A DNA stretch of 64,000 nucleotides, from positions 310,001 to 374,000 of the forward strand of contig NZ_CP098242.1 of NCBI RefSeq assembly GCF_027118995.1, written 5' to 3'. Each line of letters begins with the position of its first letter. Position 1 is the first letter of the stretch. Origin of the DNA: Oxalobacter vibrioformis. GTDB taxonomy: Bacteria; Pseudomonadota; Gammaproteobacteria; Burkholderiales; Burkholderiaceae_D. Both the position numbers and the translations under genes were made by a program. Below, piece by piece: positions 43,120-55,233 of the stretch. Under the pieces are notes generated by a model that was not told where the DNA came from, made no database searches, and saw only the letters and a program-made list of their open reading frames with translations.

Positions 43120-45006
43120 TCAGGCCGGAGCTGTCGCACTTTCAGATACATCACCCGACGGATTACCTGATGATGCCGCTACTGGCGTGCCTGATTTGGG
43201 AGGACGCGGATCATTGCCTTCCATGATGTCATTCACCTGATCGGAATCCAGTGTCTCCCATTCCAGCAGCATGGTGGCCATTTTCTCCACCTTGTCACGG
43301 TTTTCATGGAGCAGATGGCGCGCCAGATCATACTGTTGATCCAGAATCAGGCGGATTTCGTTATCCACTTTCTGCTGGGTTGCCTCCGACACCGTCTTGG
43401 CTGCCATACGGCCACCATGGAACATATCCTGCTCGGTATCCTCGTACACCATGGTGCCGAGGGACTCAGACATACCATAGCGCGTCACCATCGCCCTGGC
43501 GATCTTGGTTGCCCGTTCAAAGTCATTGGATGCGCCGGTTGACATCTGGTGCATGAAAAGCTCTTCAGCAATGCGCCCGCCAAACAGGATGGCGATCTGC
43601 TCAAGCATCTTGTCCTTGTACATATTGATCTGGTCATACTCGGGCAGTTGCCATGTCAGGCCAAGCGCATGTCCGCGCGGCATGATGGTCACCTTGTGAA
43701 CCGGATCAGATTTTGGCAGCAGCTTGGCCACTACGGCATGCCCGGCCTCATGGAAAGCTGTATTCCTGCGCTCTTCTTCGCGCATGACGAAAGACTTGCG
43801 CTCCGGCCCCATCAGGACTTTATCTTTGGCATCTTCAAAATCCTGCATTTCGACAAGCCGCTTGTTACGACGGGCCGCGAAAAGAGCCGCTTCATTGACC
43901 AGATTGGCCAAGTCAGCACCGGAAAAGCCAGGAGAACCGCGTGCAATCACATCTGCCTTTACGTCAGCAGCAATCGGCACCTTGCGCATATGAACATACA
44001 GAATCTGCTCACGGCCACGAATATCGGGCAATCCGACAACCACCTGGCGATCGAAACGGCCAGGACGAAGGAGCGCCTTGTCCAGAACATCGGCACGGTT
44101 AGTGGCTGCGACAACGATAACACCGGAATTCGGCTCAAAGCCATCCATTTCAACGAGAAGCTGGTTCAAGGTCTGCTCGCGTTCATCATTGCCCCCGCCC
44201 ATGCCTGCACCACGGTGACGGCCGACAGCATCAATCTCATCAATGAAAATAATGCAGGATTGATGCTTTTTGGCGGTCTCGAACATGTCCCTCACACGGG
44301 AGGCACCGACACCCACGAACATTTCCACAAAATCGGAGCCGGAAATGGAGAAAAACGGCACCTTGGCCTCGCCTGCAATAGCACGCGCAAGCAGTGTTTT
44401 ACCGGTACCCGGAGGGCCAACCAGAAGAAGGCCTCTGGGAATACGGCCACCCAGCTTCTGGAATTTATTCGGATCACGCAGAAATTCGACGATTTCAACG
44501 ACTTCTTCCTTGGCCTCGTCACATCCGGCCACATCACTGAAAGTCACCGTATTGCTCTTTTCATCAATCATGCGCGCCTTGGATTTGCCGAAAGAAAAGG
44601 CACCGCCCTTTCCTCCGCCCTGCATCTGTCGCATGAAAAACACCCACACGCCGATTAAAAGCAGCATGGGGAACCAGGAAATAAAAATCTGCGAGAGGAA
44701 TGAGGGCTCCTCAGGCTGTTTGACATCAAACTTGACGCCACTGTTGACCAGATCGCCAATCAATCCACGATCCAGGTAGGTTATGCCTGTCTTGACCCTG
44801 CGCCCGTCAGTCATGTTTGCCACGAGGACTCGGTCCTCAATGACAGCATCTTTCACGCGCTGTGCTTTTACTTCATCGAGAAATTCGGAGTACGAAATAG
44901 GTGTCGCACCCGACGTAGTATCACGATCGGTAAAATGCTTGAATGTCATAAGAAGGATAACAATGATGGCGCCCCAAACGGCTGCCCTGACAAACATGTT
45001 ATGCAC
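43120..45006 (-). CDS. ftsH: ATP-dependent zinc metalloprotease FtsH
   Basis: The 628-residue inner-membrane AAA+ protease has two N-terminal membrane helices (near residues 5-22 and 105-125), Walker A GPPGTGKT, Walker [12 protein letters not shown], the second-region-of-homology [19 protein letters not shown] and the zinc site FHEAGHAVV. It degrades membrane and regulatory proteins such as LpxC in related bacteria. It follows rlmE as in most proteobacteria. Confidence 0.98.
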   Translation of the reverse strand: MHNMFVRAAVWGAIIVILLMTFKHFTDRDTTSGATPISYSEFLDEVKAQRVKDAVIEDRVLVANMTDGRRVKTGITYLDRGLIGDLVNSGVKFDVKQPEEPSFLSQIFISWFPMLLLIGVWVFFMRQMQGGGKGGAFSFGKSKARMIDEKSNTVTFSDVAGCDEAKEEVVEIVEFLRDPNKFQKLGGRIPRGLLLVGPPGTGKTLLARAIAGEAKVPFFSISGSDFVEMFVGVGASRVRDMFETAKKHQSCIIFIDEIDAVGRHRGAGMGGGNDEREQTLNQLLVEMDGFEPNSGVIVVAATNRADVLDKALLRPGRFDRQVVVGLPDIRGREQILYVHMRKVPIAADVKADVIARGSPGFSGADLANLVNEAALFAARRNKRLVEMQDFEDAKDKVLMGPERKSFVMREEERRNTAFHEAGHAVVAKLLPKSDPVHKVTIMPRGHALGLTWQLPEYDQINMYKDKMLEQIAILFGGRIAEELFMHQMSTGASNDFERATKIARAMVTRYGMSESLGTMVYEDTEQDMFHGGRMAAKTVSEATQQKVDNEIRLILDQQYDLARHLLHENRDKVEKMATMLLEWETLDSDQVNDIMEGNDPRPPKSGTPVAASSGNPSGDVSESATAPA

Positions 45007-45211
45007 GGTAACTCCTCAGGCGTATCACGCCTTTTTGATATGTTTTTTCATTTTACCCGTATTTCCTGTACTTCGCATCAGGCCAGGTCGTAATTTCAGT
45101 GCCATATGGAAACAAAATGTTACATGGGTTCAATTAAAGGCAAATTGCCATAAAACTCACCCGGTTCAAAAGTAAGTGGGGACAAAAACGATGATATCAA
45201 GCGCCGTTCCC

Positions 45212-45859
45212 TCAAATACCCTCATCCGTTTTCATATGACGCCCCAACAGATAAATCTCAGAAGACTGGTTACGGCTGGCTTTCGGTTTTTTGGACACCA
45301 CCGATTGAAACTGCGCCCTGAATTTGGCCAGTATCTCGTTATACCCCATTCCATTGAAACACTTGACCAGCAAGGCGCCGTTTGGTTTCAGGTGGGTTTG
45401 CGCAAAGTCCAGTGCAATATCCAGCAAATCCTCCATTCTTGCAGCATCGGCTAAGGCAATACCGGAAAGGTTGGGCGCCATATCCGACAAAATGACATCT
45501 GCCTTGCGCCCTTCCAGCATGGCTTCAAGCTGGTGCAAAACGTTCTCTTCCCTGAAATCACCCTGCAGGAATCTGACACCTTCAATGGCTTCCATCGGCA
45601 GGATATCAATACCGACCACCTCTCCCTTGATAGCCCCGCCATCACGCCCCATTTTGCGTATCACGTACTGTGACCAGCTTCCGGGAGAGGAGCCCAGGTC
45701 CACAATTACCTGGCCGCTTTTGAGGAGCTTTACCTCTTCGTCAATCTCTTTGAGTTTGTATGCCGCACGCGACCGGTAATCCTCTTTCTGCGCAAGCTTC
45801 ACATAAGGATCATTCAAATGGCTGTTCATCCAGCTTTTGTTGAATTTATTTTTTGCCAT
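45212..45859 (-). CDS. rlmE: 23S rRNA 2'-O-methyltransferase RlmE (FtsJ)
   Basis: The 215-residue enzyme methylates U2552 of 23S rRNA. It has [14 protein letters not shown], motif [19 protein letters not shown], the [13 protein letters not shown] aspartate region and [13 protein letters not shown]. The K-D-K-E tetrad is in place. It is read divergently from yhbY, 30 bp away, and ahead of ftsH. Confidence 0.97.
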   Translation of the reverse strand: MAKNKFNKSWMNSHLNDPYVKLAQKEDYRSRAAYKLKEIDEEVKLLKSGQVIVDLGSSPGSWSQYVIRKMGRDGGAIKGEVVGIDILPMEAIEGVRFLQGDFREENVLHQLEAMLEGRKADVILSDMAPNLSGIALADAARMEDLLDIALDFAQTHLKPNGALLVKCFNGMGYNEILAKFRAQFQSVVSKKPKASRNQSSEIYLLGRHMKTDEGI

Positions 45860-45889
45860 TAGCGTACAATATCCTTTTAGGGAAAGTTT

Positions 45890-46357
45890 ATGTTGAAATT
45901 AACTCCGGCAGAACGAAGCAGACTGCGTGAACAGGCACATGGTTTAAACCCGGTCGTCATGGTTGGCGATGCCGGGCTGACCGATGGGGTGCTCAAGGAA
46001 ATCAGCAGCAGCCTGGATGCGCATGGCCTCATCAAAATCCGTGTTTTTGGCGATGACCGCGCCAACCGGATTGATATTTACCAGACCATCTGCACAGAAC
46101 TGAATGCGGCTCCCATACAGCATATCGGAAAACTGCTGGTCGTTTATCGTCACAAAAAGGAAAAAACCTCCTCCCTTTTCGATGATAAAAAATCCCGTGG
46201 CATACGGGAAGTTAAAACCATCCGTCCGGGCTCAGGCGCTGTACGCAGCCGCGTAAAGAAAGTCGCCGTAAAGGGCAACGAACGGTTGACAGCAGGCGGT
46301 AAAGTCAAACGTGCCAAGGTACGGCAGACCAGCGCCAAGAAAAAATCCCTGTCCTGA
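45890..46357 (+). CDS. yhbY: YhbY-family CRM-domain RNA-binding protein with basic C-terminal extension
   Basis: The N-terminal 97 residues match Yhb[47 protein letters not shown] and [11 protein letters not shown]. It binds pre-50S ribosomal particles. E. coli YhbY is about 97 residues; this one is 155, with a Lys/Arg-rich tail after [13 protein letters not shown], as in some betaproteobacteria. The stop codon lies inside the stem of the bidirectional terminator. Confidence 0.95.
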   Translation: MLKLTPAERSRLREQAHGLNPVVMVGDAGLTDGVLKEISSSLDAHGLIKIRVFGDDRANRIDIYQTICTELNAAPIQHIGKLLVVYRHKKEKTSSLFDDKKSRGIREVKTIRPGSGAVRSRVKKVAVKGNERLTAGGKVKRAKVRQTSAKKKSLS

Positions 46358-46379
46358 CAGCAATCAGGACAGGGATTTT
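46342..46379. terminator. bidirectional terminator between yhbY and greA
   Basis: AAAATCCCTGTCCTGA and TCAGGACAGGGATTTT form a perfect 16-bp stem with a 6-base loop; the yhbY stop codon TGA is part of the stem. Confidence 0.95.
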
Positions 46380-46389
46380 CCGCAAACCA

Positions 46390-46878
46390 TCAGACATAGA
46401 GGACTTCCAGCACTTCGTATTCACGAATGCCGGACGGTGCCTCAACCTCAATAACCTCTCCGCTATATTTGCCGATCATGGCACGGGCAATAGGAGAAGT
46501 AATGGATACCTTCAATTCCTTGATATCTGCTTCATCGTTACCGACAATCTGGTAACGCACCTGCTTGCCGTTATCCAGATCCTCAAGCAGAACGGTAGCG
46601 CCAAAAACAATCCTGCCATCCACATTCAGCGATGTCGGATCAATAATCTGGGCAGAACTCAGTTTGGCCTCAAGCTCGGCAATACGGCCTTCGATAAAGC
46701 CCTGTCTTTCCTTCGCGGCTTCATATTCGGCATTTTCAGACAAATCACCATGCGAACGCGCTTCGGCAATCGCCTGGATGATCTCGTACCGATCCTTTGT
46801 CTTGAGTTTGTGCAACTCGTCACGCAACATCTTTGCGCCGAGAACGGTAACCGGGATGGTACCCATATTGCTTGACAT
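46390..46878 (-). CDS. greA: transcription elongation factor GreA
   Basis: The 162-residue protein rescues stalled RNA polymerase by stimulating transcript cleavage. The N-terminal coiled coil ([46 protein letters not shown]) carries the acidic tip DLSENAEY, followed by the FKBP-like C-domain ending [13 protein letters not shown]. Start ATG follows GGAGTAGTAG. It lies downstream of carB, separated by a hairpin. Confidence 0.97.
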   Translation of the reverse strand: MSSNMGTIPVTVLGAKMLRDELHKLKTKDRYEIIQAIAEARSHGDLSENAEYEAAKERQGFIEGRIAELEAKLSSAQIIDPTSLNVDGRIVFGATVLLEDLDNGKQVRYQIVGNDEADIKELKVSITSPIARAMIGKYSGEVIEVEAPSGIREYEVLEVLYV

Positions 46879-46899
46879 ATCTACTACTCCAAAAAACCA

Positions 46900-46944
46900 G
46901 CGAGGTCATCAATGACATTGCTTCCAATGCCAGTATGACCTCGC
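46900..46944 (-). terminator. terminator between carB and greA
   Basis: GCGAGGTCAT and ATGACCTCGC pair, with an inner CATTG/CAATG stem; on the minus strand TGGTTTTTTGG follows. A partial terminator that could lower greA read-through from the car operon. Confidence 0.75.
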
Positions 46945-46965
46945 AAAAAATAATAAGTTTAGGGC

Positions 46966-49900
46966 TTAGTTTAAGGTTTTGTGCAGGCTTTGTAAATCAT
47001 AGACATGGATATCATCCAGATAGGACATCCCCTGCACGCTTGCTTCAGCACCTGCGATTGTCGTGATCGTATTGACACGCGCGGCCAGCGATGAGGTCCG
47101 GATAGCACGGGAATCCGCAATGGCGTTCCTGCGCTCTTCCACCGTGTTGATAACCAGCACGATCTCACCGTTTTTCAGCAGATCACCCACGTGCGGGCGG
47201 CCTTCTGCCATCTTGTTGATGGTTTCTGCTTCCATGCCGGCCTGACGAATAGTTTCTGCTGTGCCGCGTGTTGCAACAATAGAAAAACCCAGCCTGATCA
47301 GCTCCCTTGCCACCTTTACTGCCCGTGGCTTGTCACTGTCCTTGATGGAAAGGAAAACCTTGCCAGAACGCGGCAATGTCACGCCTGCGCCCATTTGCGA
47401 TTTCACATAGGCCTCGCCAAAAGTTTTGCCCACCCCCATGACTTCACCTGTCGACTTCATTTCCGGTCCTAAGATCGTGTCAACGCCCGGGAACTTGATA
47501 AACGGGAATACCGCTTCCTTGACGCTGTAATATGGCGGAATGGTTTCACTGAAAATACCCTGTGAATCCAGCGTCTTTCCTACCATGCAGCGGGCAGCAA
47601 TCTTTGCCAGTTGAAGGCCTGTTGCCTTGGAAACAAACGGGACCGTCCGTGATGCGCGCGGATTGACTTCCAGTACAAAAACCTTGTCTTTCATTTCGCC
47701 ATTCACTTCTTCCTTCTGGATGGCAAACTGGACATTCATCAAACCAACCACATTGAGCGCGTGTGCCATCAGTGTTGTCTGCCGCTTGAGCTCATCAACC
47801 GTTTCGCGTGAAAGTGAATAGACCGGCAGGGAACAGGCAGAATCCCCCGAGTGCACACCCGCCTGCTCAATATGTTCCATCACACCACCTATAAAGGTGC
47901 GGGTACCGTCTGAGATACAGTCCACATCCACCTCGATAGCATCGTTCAAAAAGCGGTCAAGCAAAACAGGAGAATCATTCGATACCTTGACAGCCTCGCG
48001 CATGTAGCGTTCCAGGCCGCTTTGTTCATGGACGATTTCCATGGCACGTCCACCCAGGACATACGAAGGGCGGACCACCAGCGGATAACCGATTTCCTGG
48101 GCCATTTCCAGTGCTTCTTCCTCGGTACGGGCCGTGCGGTTTGGTGGCTGGCGCAAATCAAGCTTCTGCAGGAGTTGCTGGAAACGCTCGCGGTCTTCTG
48201 CCGCATCGATCATGTCCGGTGATGTACCGATAATCGGTACGCCGTTTTTCTCAAGATCCAGTGCCAGCTTGAGCGGGGTCTGTCCACCATACTGGACAAT
48301 AACACCTATTGGTTTTTCCAGATCAACGATTTCCAGCACATCTTCCAGTGTCAACGGCTCGAAATACAGCCGGTCGGAAATATCGTAATCCGTGGAAACC
48401 GTCTCAGGATTACAGTTGACCATGATGGTTTCATAACCATCCTCACGCATCGCCATGGCGGCGTGAACACAGCAGTAATCAAATTCAATACCCTGCCCGA
48501 TCCGGTTGGGCCCGCCACCGAGCACCATGATTTTCTGGCGGTCAGTGGGATTGGCTTCACATTCTTCATCATAAGAGGAATACATGTAAGCCGTGCTGGT
48601 TGCAAATTCACCAGCACAGGTATCCACGCGCTTGTATACCGGACGAATGTTGAGTTCGCGGCGCCTGTTGCGCACCTCAACATCCGTGGTTTTCAACAGC
48701 CACGCCAGTCTGCGGTCAGAGAATCCCTTTTGCTTGAGCCTAAAGAGCATATCCCTGTCGAGATCAGCCAGTTTCTGTTTGTCCAGCCAGAGCTCGATAT
48801 CCACGATTTCCTTGATTTGTGCGAGGAACCAGGGATCGATATGCGTCAGGTTGTAGACTTCCTCAATCGTGAAGCCCTGTGCAAAAGCGTCACCGATGTA
48901 CCAGATACGCTCCGGCCCCGGCTCACCCAGCTCTTCCCGAATCACTTCAAGATCGGTCGTTTTTTCATTCATGCCGTCAACGCCAACCTCCAGGCCGCGC
49001 AACGCCTTCTGGAAAGACTCCTGGAAAGTGCGGCCGATCGCCATGACCTCCCCGACCGATTTCATCTGTGTCGTCAGATGGGGGTCCGCAAGCGGAAATT
49101 TTTCAAAGGTGAAGCGGGGCACCTTGGTAACGACATAATCAATCGTCGGTTCAAATGAAGCCGGTGTCGCACCGCCGGTAATGTCATTTTTCAGTTCATC
49201 AAGGGTGAAGCCGACCGCCAGCTTGGCGGCAACTTTCGCAATCGGGAAACCGGTTGCCTTTGATGCCAGTGCGGATGAACGGGAAACACGCGGATTCATC
49301 TCGATCACAATGATGCGGCCATCTTTGGGATTAATGGCAAACTGAACGTTGGAGCCACCGGTATCCACACCGATTTCACGCAGGATGGCAATGGATGCAT
49401 CACGCATGATCTGGTATTCCTTGTCCGTCAGCGTCTGGGCTGGCGCCACCGTAATCGAGTCGCCGGTATGGATGCCCATCGGGTCAAGATTTTCGATTGA
49501 GCAGATAATGATGCAGTTATCCGCACGGTCACGGACCACTTCCATTTCGAACTCTTTCCAGCCAATCAGTGACTCTTCAATCAGAAGCTCGTTGGTAGGA
49601 GACGCCTCAAGACCACGACGGCAGATCACCTCAAACTCTTCGCCATTATAGGCAATGCCGCCACCGGTACCACCAAGCGTAAAGGATGGGCGAATGATCA
49701 CAGGAAACCCCATCTGGCGCTGGACTTCCCATGCTGCTTCCATGGAACGCGCAATACCGGAACGGGCTGACTCCAGGCCGATTGCTGTCATGGCTTCCTT
49801 GAACTTGGAACGGTCTTCGGCCTTGTCGATGGCTTCCGGAGAAGCGCCAATCAGTTCAACACCATACCGATCAAGAACGCCATTGTTATACAGATCAAGC

Positions 49901-50196
49901 GCACAGTTGAGCGCCGTCTGTCCCCCCATTGTCGGCAGGATGGCATCCGGACGCTCTTTTTCGATGATACGCTCAACAACCCGCCAGTTGACCGGCTCAA
50001 TGAAAGTCACATCCGCCATTTCCGGATCGGTCATGATGGTAGCGGGATTGCTGTTAACAAGAATGACCTTATAACCCTCTTCGCGCAGCGCCTTGCAGGC
50101 CTGTGCCCCGGAATAGTCAAACTCGCAGGCCTGCCCGATGATGATGGGGCCGGCGCCAATAATAAGAATGCTTTTAATATCAGTACGTTTTGGCAT
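46966..50196 (-). CDS. carB: carbamoyl-phosphate synthase large subunit CarB
   Basis: The 1,076-residue protein has two homologous ATP-grasp halves (starting [20 protein letters not shown] and, near residue 560, [18 protein letters not shown]), an oligomerisation region, and the C-terminal MGS-like allosteric domain ([19 protein letters not shown]). It makes carbamoyl phosphate for arginine and pyrimidines from glutamine-derived ammonia, bicarbonate and two ATP. It starts 12 bp after carA ends. Confidence 0.99.
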   Translation of the reverse strand: MPKRTDIKSILIIGAGPIIIGQACEFDYSGAQACKALREEGYKVILVNSNPATIMTDPEMADVTFIEPVNWRVVERIIEKERPDAILPTMGGQTALNCALDLYNNGVLDRYGVELIGASPEAIDKAEDRSKFKEAMTAIGLESARSGIARSMEAAWEVQRQMGFPVIIRPSFTLGGTGGGIAYNGEEFEVICRRGLEASPTNELLIEESLIGWKEFEMEVVRDRADNCIIICSIENLDPMGIHTGDSITVAPAQTLTDKEYQIMRDASIAILREIGVDTGGSNVQFAINPKDGRIIVIEMNPRVSRSSALASKATGFPIAKVAAKLAVGFTLDELKNDITGGATPASFEPTIDYVVTKVPRFTFEKFPLADPHLTTQMKSVGEVMAIGRTFQESFQKALRGLEVGVDGMNEKTTDLEVIREELGEPGPERIWYIGDAFAQGFTIEEVYNLTHIDPWFLAQIKEIVDIELWLDKQKLADLDRDMLFRLKQKGFSDRRLAWLLKTTDVEVRNRRRELNIRPVYKRVDTCAGEFATSTAYMYSSYDEECEANPTDRQKIMVLGGGPNRIGQGIEFDYCCVHAAMAMREDGYETIMVNCNPETVSTDYDISDRLYFEPLTLEDVLEIVDLEKPIGVIVQYGGQTPLKLALDLEKNGVPIIGTSPDMIDAAEDRERFQQLLQKLDLRQPPNRTARTEEEALEMAQEIGYPLVVRPSYVLGGRAMEIVHEQSGLERYMREAVKVSNDSPVLLDRFLNDAIEVDVDCISDGTRTFIGGVMEHIEQAGVHSGDSACSLPVYSLSRETVDELKRQTTLMAHALNVVGLMNVQFAIQKEEVNGEMKDKVFVLEVNPRASRTVPFVSKATGLQLAKIAARCMVGKTLDSQGIFSETIPPYYSVKEAVFPFIKFPGVDTILGPEMKSTGEVMGVGKTFGEAYVKSQMGAGVTLPRSGKVFLSIKDSDKPRAVKVARELIRLGFSIVATRGTAETIRQAGMEAETINKMAEGRPHVGDLLKNGEIVLVINTVEERRNAIADSRAIRTSSLAARVNTITTIAGAEASVQGMSYLDDIHVYDLQSLHKTLN

Positions 50197-50207
50197 ATTT
50201 TTCGCTT

Positions 50208-51353
50208 TTATTTTTGTTTTGCCTTTTCCATCATGCCGATGAACCGGTCAAAAAGGTAATCGACATCTCCGGGTCCGGGAGACGCTTCGGGATGGCCCTG
50301 GAAACAGAATGCAGGTTTATCGGTGCGCTCAAAGCCTTGCAGGGTGCCATCAAACAGTGAACGATGTGTCACACGGCAATTTGAAGGCAATGTCTCGGCA
50401 TCCACAGCAAAACCATGGTTTTGAGACGTAATCATTACTTTACCGGTGTCCAGATCCTGCACAGGATGATTGGCGCCATGGTGGCCAAACTTCATCTTGC
50501 CGGTCTTTGCCCCTGATGCCAGCGCCATGATCTGATGCCCCAGGCAAATACCGAAAACGGGAATCCCCTCTTCGATAAGTGCTTTGGTCGCTTCAATGGC
50601 ATAGGTACATGGCTGCGGGTCTCCCGGGCCATTGGAGAGGAAGACGCCGTCAGGATTATAGGAAAGTGCATCGGCTGCGGTGGACTTTGCCGGCAAAACC
50701 GTCACGCGGCAATGGCGCTCTGCCAGCATCCGCAGAATATTGCGCTTTACACCATAATCAAAAGCGACCACGTGGTATTTCGGATCAGTCAGCTTGCCAT
50801 ATCCCTCACCCAGACGCCATTGTGTCTCTGTCCAGTCATAAGCCTCGGGAGTAGTGACTTCCCTGGCAAGATCCAGCCCGGAAAGCGACTTAGCAGAACG
50901 CGCCAGTTCCAGCGCGGCTTTTTCATCTGTGCCTGTGACAATCGCTCCGCTCTGGTTACCCTTTTCTCTCAGGATACGGGTGAGCTTGCGGGTATCAATA
51001 CCGGCTATCGCGACGATATTGCCGGCTTTCAAGTAATCCGGAAGGGATTGGGTGGTTCTGAAATTGGATGTCAGCGGCTGCACATCCTTGATAATCAGTC
51101 CTGCGGCATGAAGCCGGGTGGATTCCACATCCTCGGGATTTACGCCTGTATTGCCGATATGGGGATATGTCAGTGTGACGATCTGGTTGCTGTAGCTGGG
51201 ATCGGTCAGAATCTCCTGATAACCGGTCATGGAAGTGTTGAAAACCACTTCGCCTGATGTCTGACCCTCTGCGCCAATGGAATAGCCCCGGAAAATGGTA
51301 CCGTCAGCTAATGCCAGTATGGCTGGTTCGTGTTGACCTAATGGAAATGACAA
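50208..51353 (-). CDS. carA: carbamoyl-phosphate synthase small subunit CarA
   Basis: The 381-residue glutaminase subunit shows the N-terminal domain signature [20 protein letters not shown] and the class I amidotransferase catalytic triad: Cys in [14 protein letters not shown], and His and Glu in [13 protein letters not shown]. It supplies ammonia to CarB through a tunnel. First gene of the leftward car operon. Confidence 0.99.
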   Translation of the reverse strand: MSFPLGQHEPAILALADGTIFRGYSIGAEGQTSGEVVFNTSMTGYQEILTDPSYSNQIVTLTYPHIGNTGVNPEDVESTRLHAAGLIIKDVQPLTSNFRTTQSLPDYLKAGNIVAIAGIDTRKLTRILREKGNQSGAIVTGTDEKAALELARSAKSLSGLDLAREVTTPEAYDWTETQWRLGEGYGKLTDPKYHVVAFDYGVKRNILRMLAERHCRVTVLPAKSTAADALSYNPDGVFLSNGPGDPQPCTYAIEATKALIEEGIPVFGICLGHQIMALASGAKTGKMKFGHHGANHPVQDLDTGKVMITSQNHGFAVDAETLPSNCRVTHRSLFDGTLQGFERTDKPAFCFQGHPEASPGPGDVDYLFDRFIGMMEKAKQK

Positions 51354-51572
51354 AGGTAACTCCTGTCTGGTTACCGTAACAGCACCGCGTCATCAGGCCG
51401 CATAAATCTACCGAATAGTTTTTTTCTTATTCGGATATAGATGTTTTCACAGGGATCTGGATATGCAGGCGCTACGGTTGAATTGAATTGTTTTACCAAC
51501 GGGATTATAGCCGAGAATCCCCTTCCCGGTAAACCGCTCCGGCTTTTTTTCTACCCTTTCCTACTGAAAAAA

Positions 51573-52784
51573 TCAGGCATGATCGTCGTAATTCAACCCC
51601 ATTGCCCCCCGCACGTCCCGCATGGTTTCCTGCGCCAGGCGACGGGCTTTGTCACAACCAGCGGCCACAATCTCGCGCACATAAGCCGGGTTATCCAGAT
51701 ATTGCTGGGCCCGCTCATGGAAAGGTGCCTGTTCGCGAATAATGGCATCGATAACCGGCTGCTTGCATTCAATACAGCCGATACCGGCCGTGCGGCATCC
51801 TTTCTGTACCCACTCCCGGGTATCATTATCCGAATACACCACATGAAACTGCCAAACCGGACATTTTTCAGGATCGCCCGGATCGGTACGGCGAACGCGG
51901 GCAGGATCCGTCTGCATGGTCCGTATCTTGCGGTTTACCTCATCCGGTTTTTCCCGAAGCGAAATCGCATTGCCATAGCTTTTCGACATTTTTTGTCCAT
52001 CCAGCCCCGGCAGGCGGGAAGCCTCTGTCAGCAATACCTGAGGCTCAACCAATATCTGTTTGCCCGTTCCTTCCAGCCAGCCCACCAGCCTTTCACGATC
52101 AGCCATTGACAGGCTGCCGGCACCTTCCAGCAACGCACGGGCCTCAGCCAGCGCTTCGGCACTCCCTTTCTCCTGGAACTCAGTCCGCAGCGAAACGAAT
52201 TGTCTGGAGACTTTCCCACCCATTTTTTTCACGGCTTCCTGCGCTTTTTCAGCAAAGTTTTTTTCCCTGCCATACATATGATTAAAGCGGCGTGCCATTT
52301 CCCGCATGATTTCGATATGCGGAATCTGGTCTTCCCCCACCGGCACCTGATTGGCACGATAAATCAGCACGTCAGCCGCCATCATGACCGGGTAGCCCAG
52401 AAAACCGAAGGTGGCGAGGTCTTTATGGGAGATTTTTTCAATCTGGTCCTTGTATGTCGGCACCCGTTCAAGCCAGCCAAGCGGCGTTGCCATACCCAAA
52501 AGCAGCGTCAGTTCCGCGTGTTCTATTACCCGTGACTGGACAAAAATCGCGGCTTTTTCAGGATCAATGCCGGCTGCCAGCCAGTCAATCACCATATCCC
52601 ATGTGCTTTGCTCAATCGTCTCTGCCTCATCATAGTGAGTAGTCAGCGCATGCCAGTCGGCAACGAAAAAGAGACTTTCCACTTCATTCTGGATACGAAT
52701 CCAGTTTTTGAGGGCGCCATGAAAATGGCCCAGATGCATTGCGCCTGTCGGACGCATACCGGAGACAACTCTAGCAGGATACAT
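51573..52784 (-). CDS. trpS: tryptophanyl-tRNA synthetase TrpS
   Basis: The 403-residue class I synthetase has GMRPTGAMHLGHFHGALKNW (HIGH motif), the GEDQIPHIEIMREMARRFN segment and KMSKSYGN. It is longer than the ~335-residue enzyme of E. coli because of an insertion between residues about 200 and 255 (AEALAEARALLEGAG, MADRERLVGWLEG), common in betaproteobacterial TrpS. It is followed by an M50 protease gene. Confidence 0.97.
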   Translation of the reverse strand: MYPARVVSGMRPTGAMHLGHFHGALKNWIRIQNEVESLFFVADWHALTTHYDEAETIEQSTWDMVIDWLAAGIDPEKAAIFVQSRVIEHAELTLLLGMATPLGWLERVPTYKDQIEKISHKDLATFGFLGYPVMMAADVLIYRANQVPVGEDQIPHIEIMREMARRFNHMYGREKNFAEKAQEAVKKMGGKVSRQFVSLRTEFQEKGSAEALAEARALLEGAGSLSMADRERLVGWLEGTGKQILVEPQVLLTEASRLPGLDGQKMSKSYGNAISLREKPDEVNRKIRTMQTDPARVRRTDPGDPEKCPVWQFHVVYSDNDTREWVQKGCRTAGIGCIECKQPVIDAIIREQAPFHERAQQYLDNPAYVREIVAAGCDKARRLAQETMRDVRGAMGLNYDDHA

Positions 52785-52795
52785 GATGGCTCACA

Positions 52796-53452
52796 CTAAC
52801 GTAAGAAAATGGTAACGGGATAAAGAATCGTCTGAATAACTGCTGCACCGGCCTGAATCAGCGGACGCATCCAGTAGTTCAGCATCTTGAAGTAAACCAG
52901 TGCCAGCACGATAAAAAAGCCATAAGGCTCGATTTTCGCAAACCGCCACGCCAGATTAACCGGAAGCAGGCTGGTCAGAATCCGGCCGCCATCAAGTGGC
53001 GGAACCGGAAAAAGGTTAAAGGCAAACAGCACCAGATTGATCAGGACACCGGCGTCAGCCATTTTAAGCAGAAAAGGTTCCTGCAGGCCACTCACCACCA
53101 CGATGATCTTGAAAATCTGCCACAACAGTGCCATAAAGAGATTGGATGCAGGCCCGGCAAGCGCAACGAGTGCAGAACTGCTGCGAGGGTTGCGCAGGTT
53201 GCCGAAATTAACCGGCACCGGCTTGGCATAACCAAAAATAAAAGGGCTTTTCAGGAGGATAAGTGCGGCAGGAATGATGATCGTGCCAAGCAGATCAATA
53301 TGGCGGATGGGGTTAAGCGTCATCCGCCCCAGCGAATAAGCGGTGGTATCGCCGAAATATTTTGCTACATAGGCATGAGAGGCTTCATGCAGCGTGATGG
53401 CAAACAGGACGGGCAAGATCCAGACTGCAATGGTATATAGGGTATCGTTCAT
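52796..53452 (-). CDS. site-2 protease family (M50-type) membrane metalloprotease
   Basis: The 218-residue membrane protein has the zinc motif LHEASHAYVAKYFGD (HExxH) in the first helix and the DG motif PVPPLDGGRIL near residue 150, which together define M50 rhomboid-independent site-2 proteases. Four or five hydrophobic segments. It lacks a PDZ domain. The substrate is unknown. Placement downstream of trpS and a Sua5 gene is conserved in Burkholderiales. Confidence 0.92.
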   Translation of the reverse strand: MNDTLYTIAVWILPVLFAITLHEASHAYVAKYFGDTTAYSLGRMTLNPIRHIDLLGTIIIPAALILLKSPFIFGYAKPVPVNFGNLRNPRSSSALVALAGPASNLFMALLWQIFKIIVVVSGLQEPFLLKMADAGVLINLVLFAFNLFPVPPLDGGRILTSLLPVNLAWRFAKIEPYGFFIVLALVYFKMLNYWMRPLIQAGAAVIQTILYPVTIFLR

Positions 53453-53531
53453 CGGGGAGATTTTACCAGAGGCGCAACTGATTGATAATGGTTGGCAAAA
53501 GCGCTCCCCGCTGTGTCATGATATTTTGTGA

Positions 53532-54155
53532 TTACAATCCGAATACAGCCGCATCACCGCCACCCTTGCGCACCAGAACCGGTTCCTTATCCGTCATATC
53601 AATCACTGTTGTCGGGATAAAGCTGCAGGCACCGCCGTCCACAACCACATCAACCAGGTTTTTCAGTTTTTCATTGATGACTTCCGGATCGGTCAGCGGA
53701 TCGGTTTCACCCGGCAGGATCAGTGTCGTACCTAAAAGCGGTTCCCCCACCTCTTCCAGCAGCATCTGCATGATGCGGTTATCCGGTACACGAATGCCGA
53801 TCGTTTTGCGGGAGGGATGGCTCAGACGCCGCGGCACTTCTTTCGTGGCTTCTAAAATAAAAGTGAATGAGCCTGGCATGGCCGCTTTCAGCATCCGGAA
53901 CTGGCTGTTGTCGACCTTGGCATATGAGCCGATCTCGCTTAAGTCACGGCACATCAGTGTCAGGTGGTGCTTTTCATCCACCTGACGAATCTGGCGAAGC
54001 CTGTCAGATGCACTCTTGTCCTCGAGCCGGCAGGCCAGTACGTAGCATGATTCGGTAGGCACAGCAATAATGCCGCCCTTGCGAACAATCTCGGCTGCCC
54101 GCCTGATCAGGCGCTGCTGGGGATTGTCGGGGTGAATCTGGAAAAATTGACTCAT
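53532..54155 (-). CDS. Sua5/YciO-family protein (threonylcarbamoyl-AMP synthase type)
   Basis: The 207-residue protein has AAEIVRKGGIIAVPTESCYVLAC, the KHHLTLMCRDLSEIGSYA region and PGSFTFILEAT, the YrdC fold pattern. Family members make threonylcarbamoyl-AMP for t6A modification of tRNA; the YciO branch has an uncertain role, and this short version without a Sua5 C-domain fits YciO best. Confidence 0.9.
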   Translation of the reverse strand: MSQFFQIHPDNPQQRLIRRAAEIVRKGGIIAVPTESCYVLACRLEDKSASDRLRQIRQVDEKHHLTLMCRDLSEIGSYAKVDNSQFRMLKAAMPGSFTFILEATKEVPRRLSHPSRKTIGIRVPDNRIMQMLLEEVGEPLLGTTLILPGETDPLTDPEVINEKLKNLVDVVVDGGACSFIPTTVIDMTDKEPVLVRKGGGDAAVFGL

Positions 54156-54200
54156 AACTGCCTCCTTTTGCTGGCGGGATCTCCCCGCATCTCAACATGG

Positions 54201-55073
54201 TCAGACGACGTTGTTTTGCAGCGTTTCGATCCGTTTCTCAATCGGTGGATGGCTTCTGAACAGCGCCAGAAACTTGTTTGAACTGGTGATACCCGCGGTA
54301 ACCAGATTCTTGGGCAGATCGCCCGACTCAATACCGCCAAGACGCTGCAGCGCATGGATCATCGGCTGGCGACGGCCCATCAGCTTGACGGAACCGGCGT
54401 CGGCACGGTATTCACGGCGGCGGGAAAACCAGGCCACAATGATGGATGCCAGCACACCAAATGCAATTTCACAGACAATAACGGTGATATAGTAGCCAGC
54501 ACCGCCCTCGCTGTCGGAATCACGGGAAATTGCCTTGTCCACAACAAACCCGACAACACGGGCAAGGAAAATCACAAACGTATTGACGACGCCCTGAAGC
54601 AGGGTCATGGTCACCATATCGCCATTGGCAATATGTGCCACTTCGTGTGCCAGGACAGCTTCAACTTCCTCATGGCTCATGCTTTGCAAAAGCCCTGTCG
54701 AAACAGCAACCAGTGCGGAATTTTTAAAGGCACCGGTTGCAAAGGCATTGGGCTCTCCTTCATAAACCGCCACTTCCGGCATACCGATGCCGGCTGTTGT
54801 CGCCAGTTTTTCCACGGTGGAGACAAGCCATCTTTCGGTTTCATTGGCCGGGCTGGTAATGACATGGGCGCGTGTCGAACGCTTTGCCAGGAATTTGCTG
54901 AGGAAAAGGGAAATAAATGAGCCGGTAAAACCAAAGACCAGCGCAAAAACAAACAGGGAATAGTAATCAATACCCTGTGCCGTCATGTATCGCCCTGCAC
55001 CGAGTAATGACAGGACAATGGACGCAACAAGCATGACAGCAAGGTTGGTAACAAGAAAAAGAATAACTCGCAT
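54201..55073 (-). CDS. htpX: membrane zinc protease HtpX
   Basis: The 290-residue protein has two N-terminal membrane helices, the zinc motif [16 protein letters not shown] (HExxH), further membrane segments and [13 protein letters not shown] with the third zinc ligand. HtpX removes misfolded membrane proteins and is partly redundant with FtsH. Normal length. ATG follows a weak ribosome-binding site. Confidence 0.97.
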   Translation of the reverse strand: MRVILFLVTNLAVMLVASIVLSLLGAGRYMTAQGIDYYSLFVFALVFGFTGSFISLFLSKFLAKRSTRAHVITSPANETERWLVSTVEKLATTAGIGMPEVAVYEGEPNAFATGAFKNSALVAVSTGLLQSMSHEEVEAVLAHEVAHIANGDMVTMTLLQGVVNTFVIFLARVVGFVVDKAISRDSDSEGGAGYYITVIVCEIAFGVLASIIVAWFSRRREYRADAGSVKLMGRRQPMIHALQRLGGIESGDLPKNLVTAGITSSNKFLALFRSHPPIEKRIETLQNNVV

Positions 55074-55233
55074 TATTTTCAGTTCCGGTTAAGAAGATAA
55101 AAAAACAGATTCGACAAAAATATATATAGGATCAGGCTAGAGCATTTCAAGAGAGATGTCACCTGAACTCATGGCATAGTGCTATTTTAATGGTAATAAT
55201 TTGTAAGCTGTGACCTTTTCAGCCTGCGCTCGC

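Noticed and set aside
43549..44658. 369-codon plus-strand frame
   Set aside because: It is the antisense shadow of ftsH, whose AAA+ and zinc motifs are clear.
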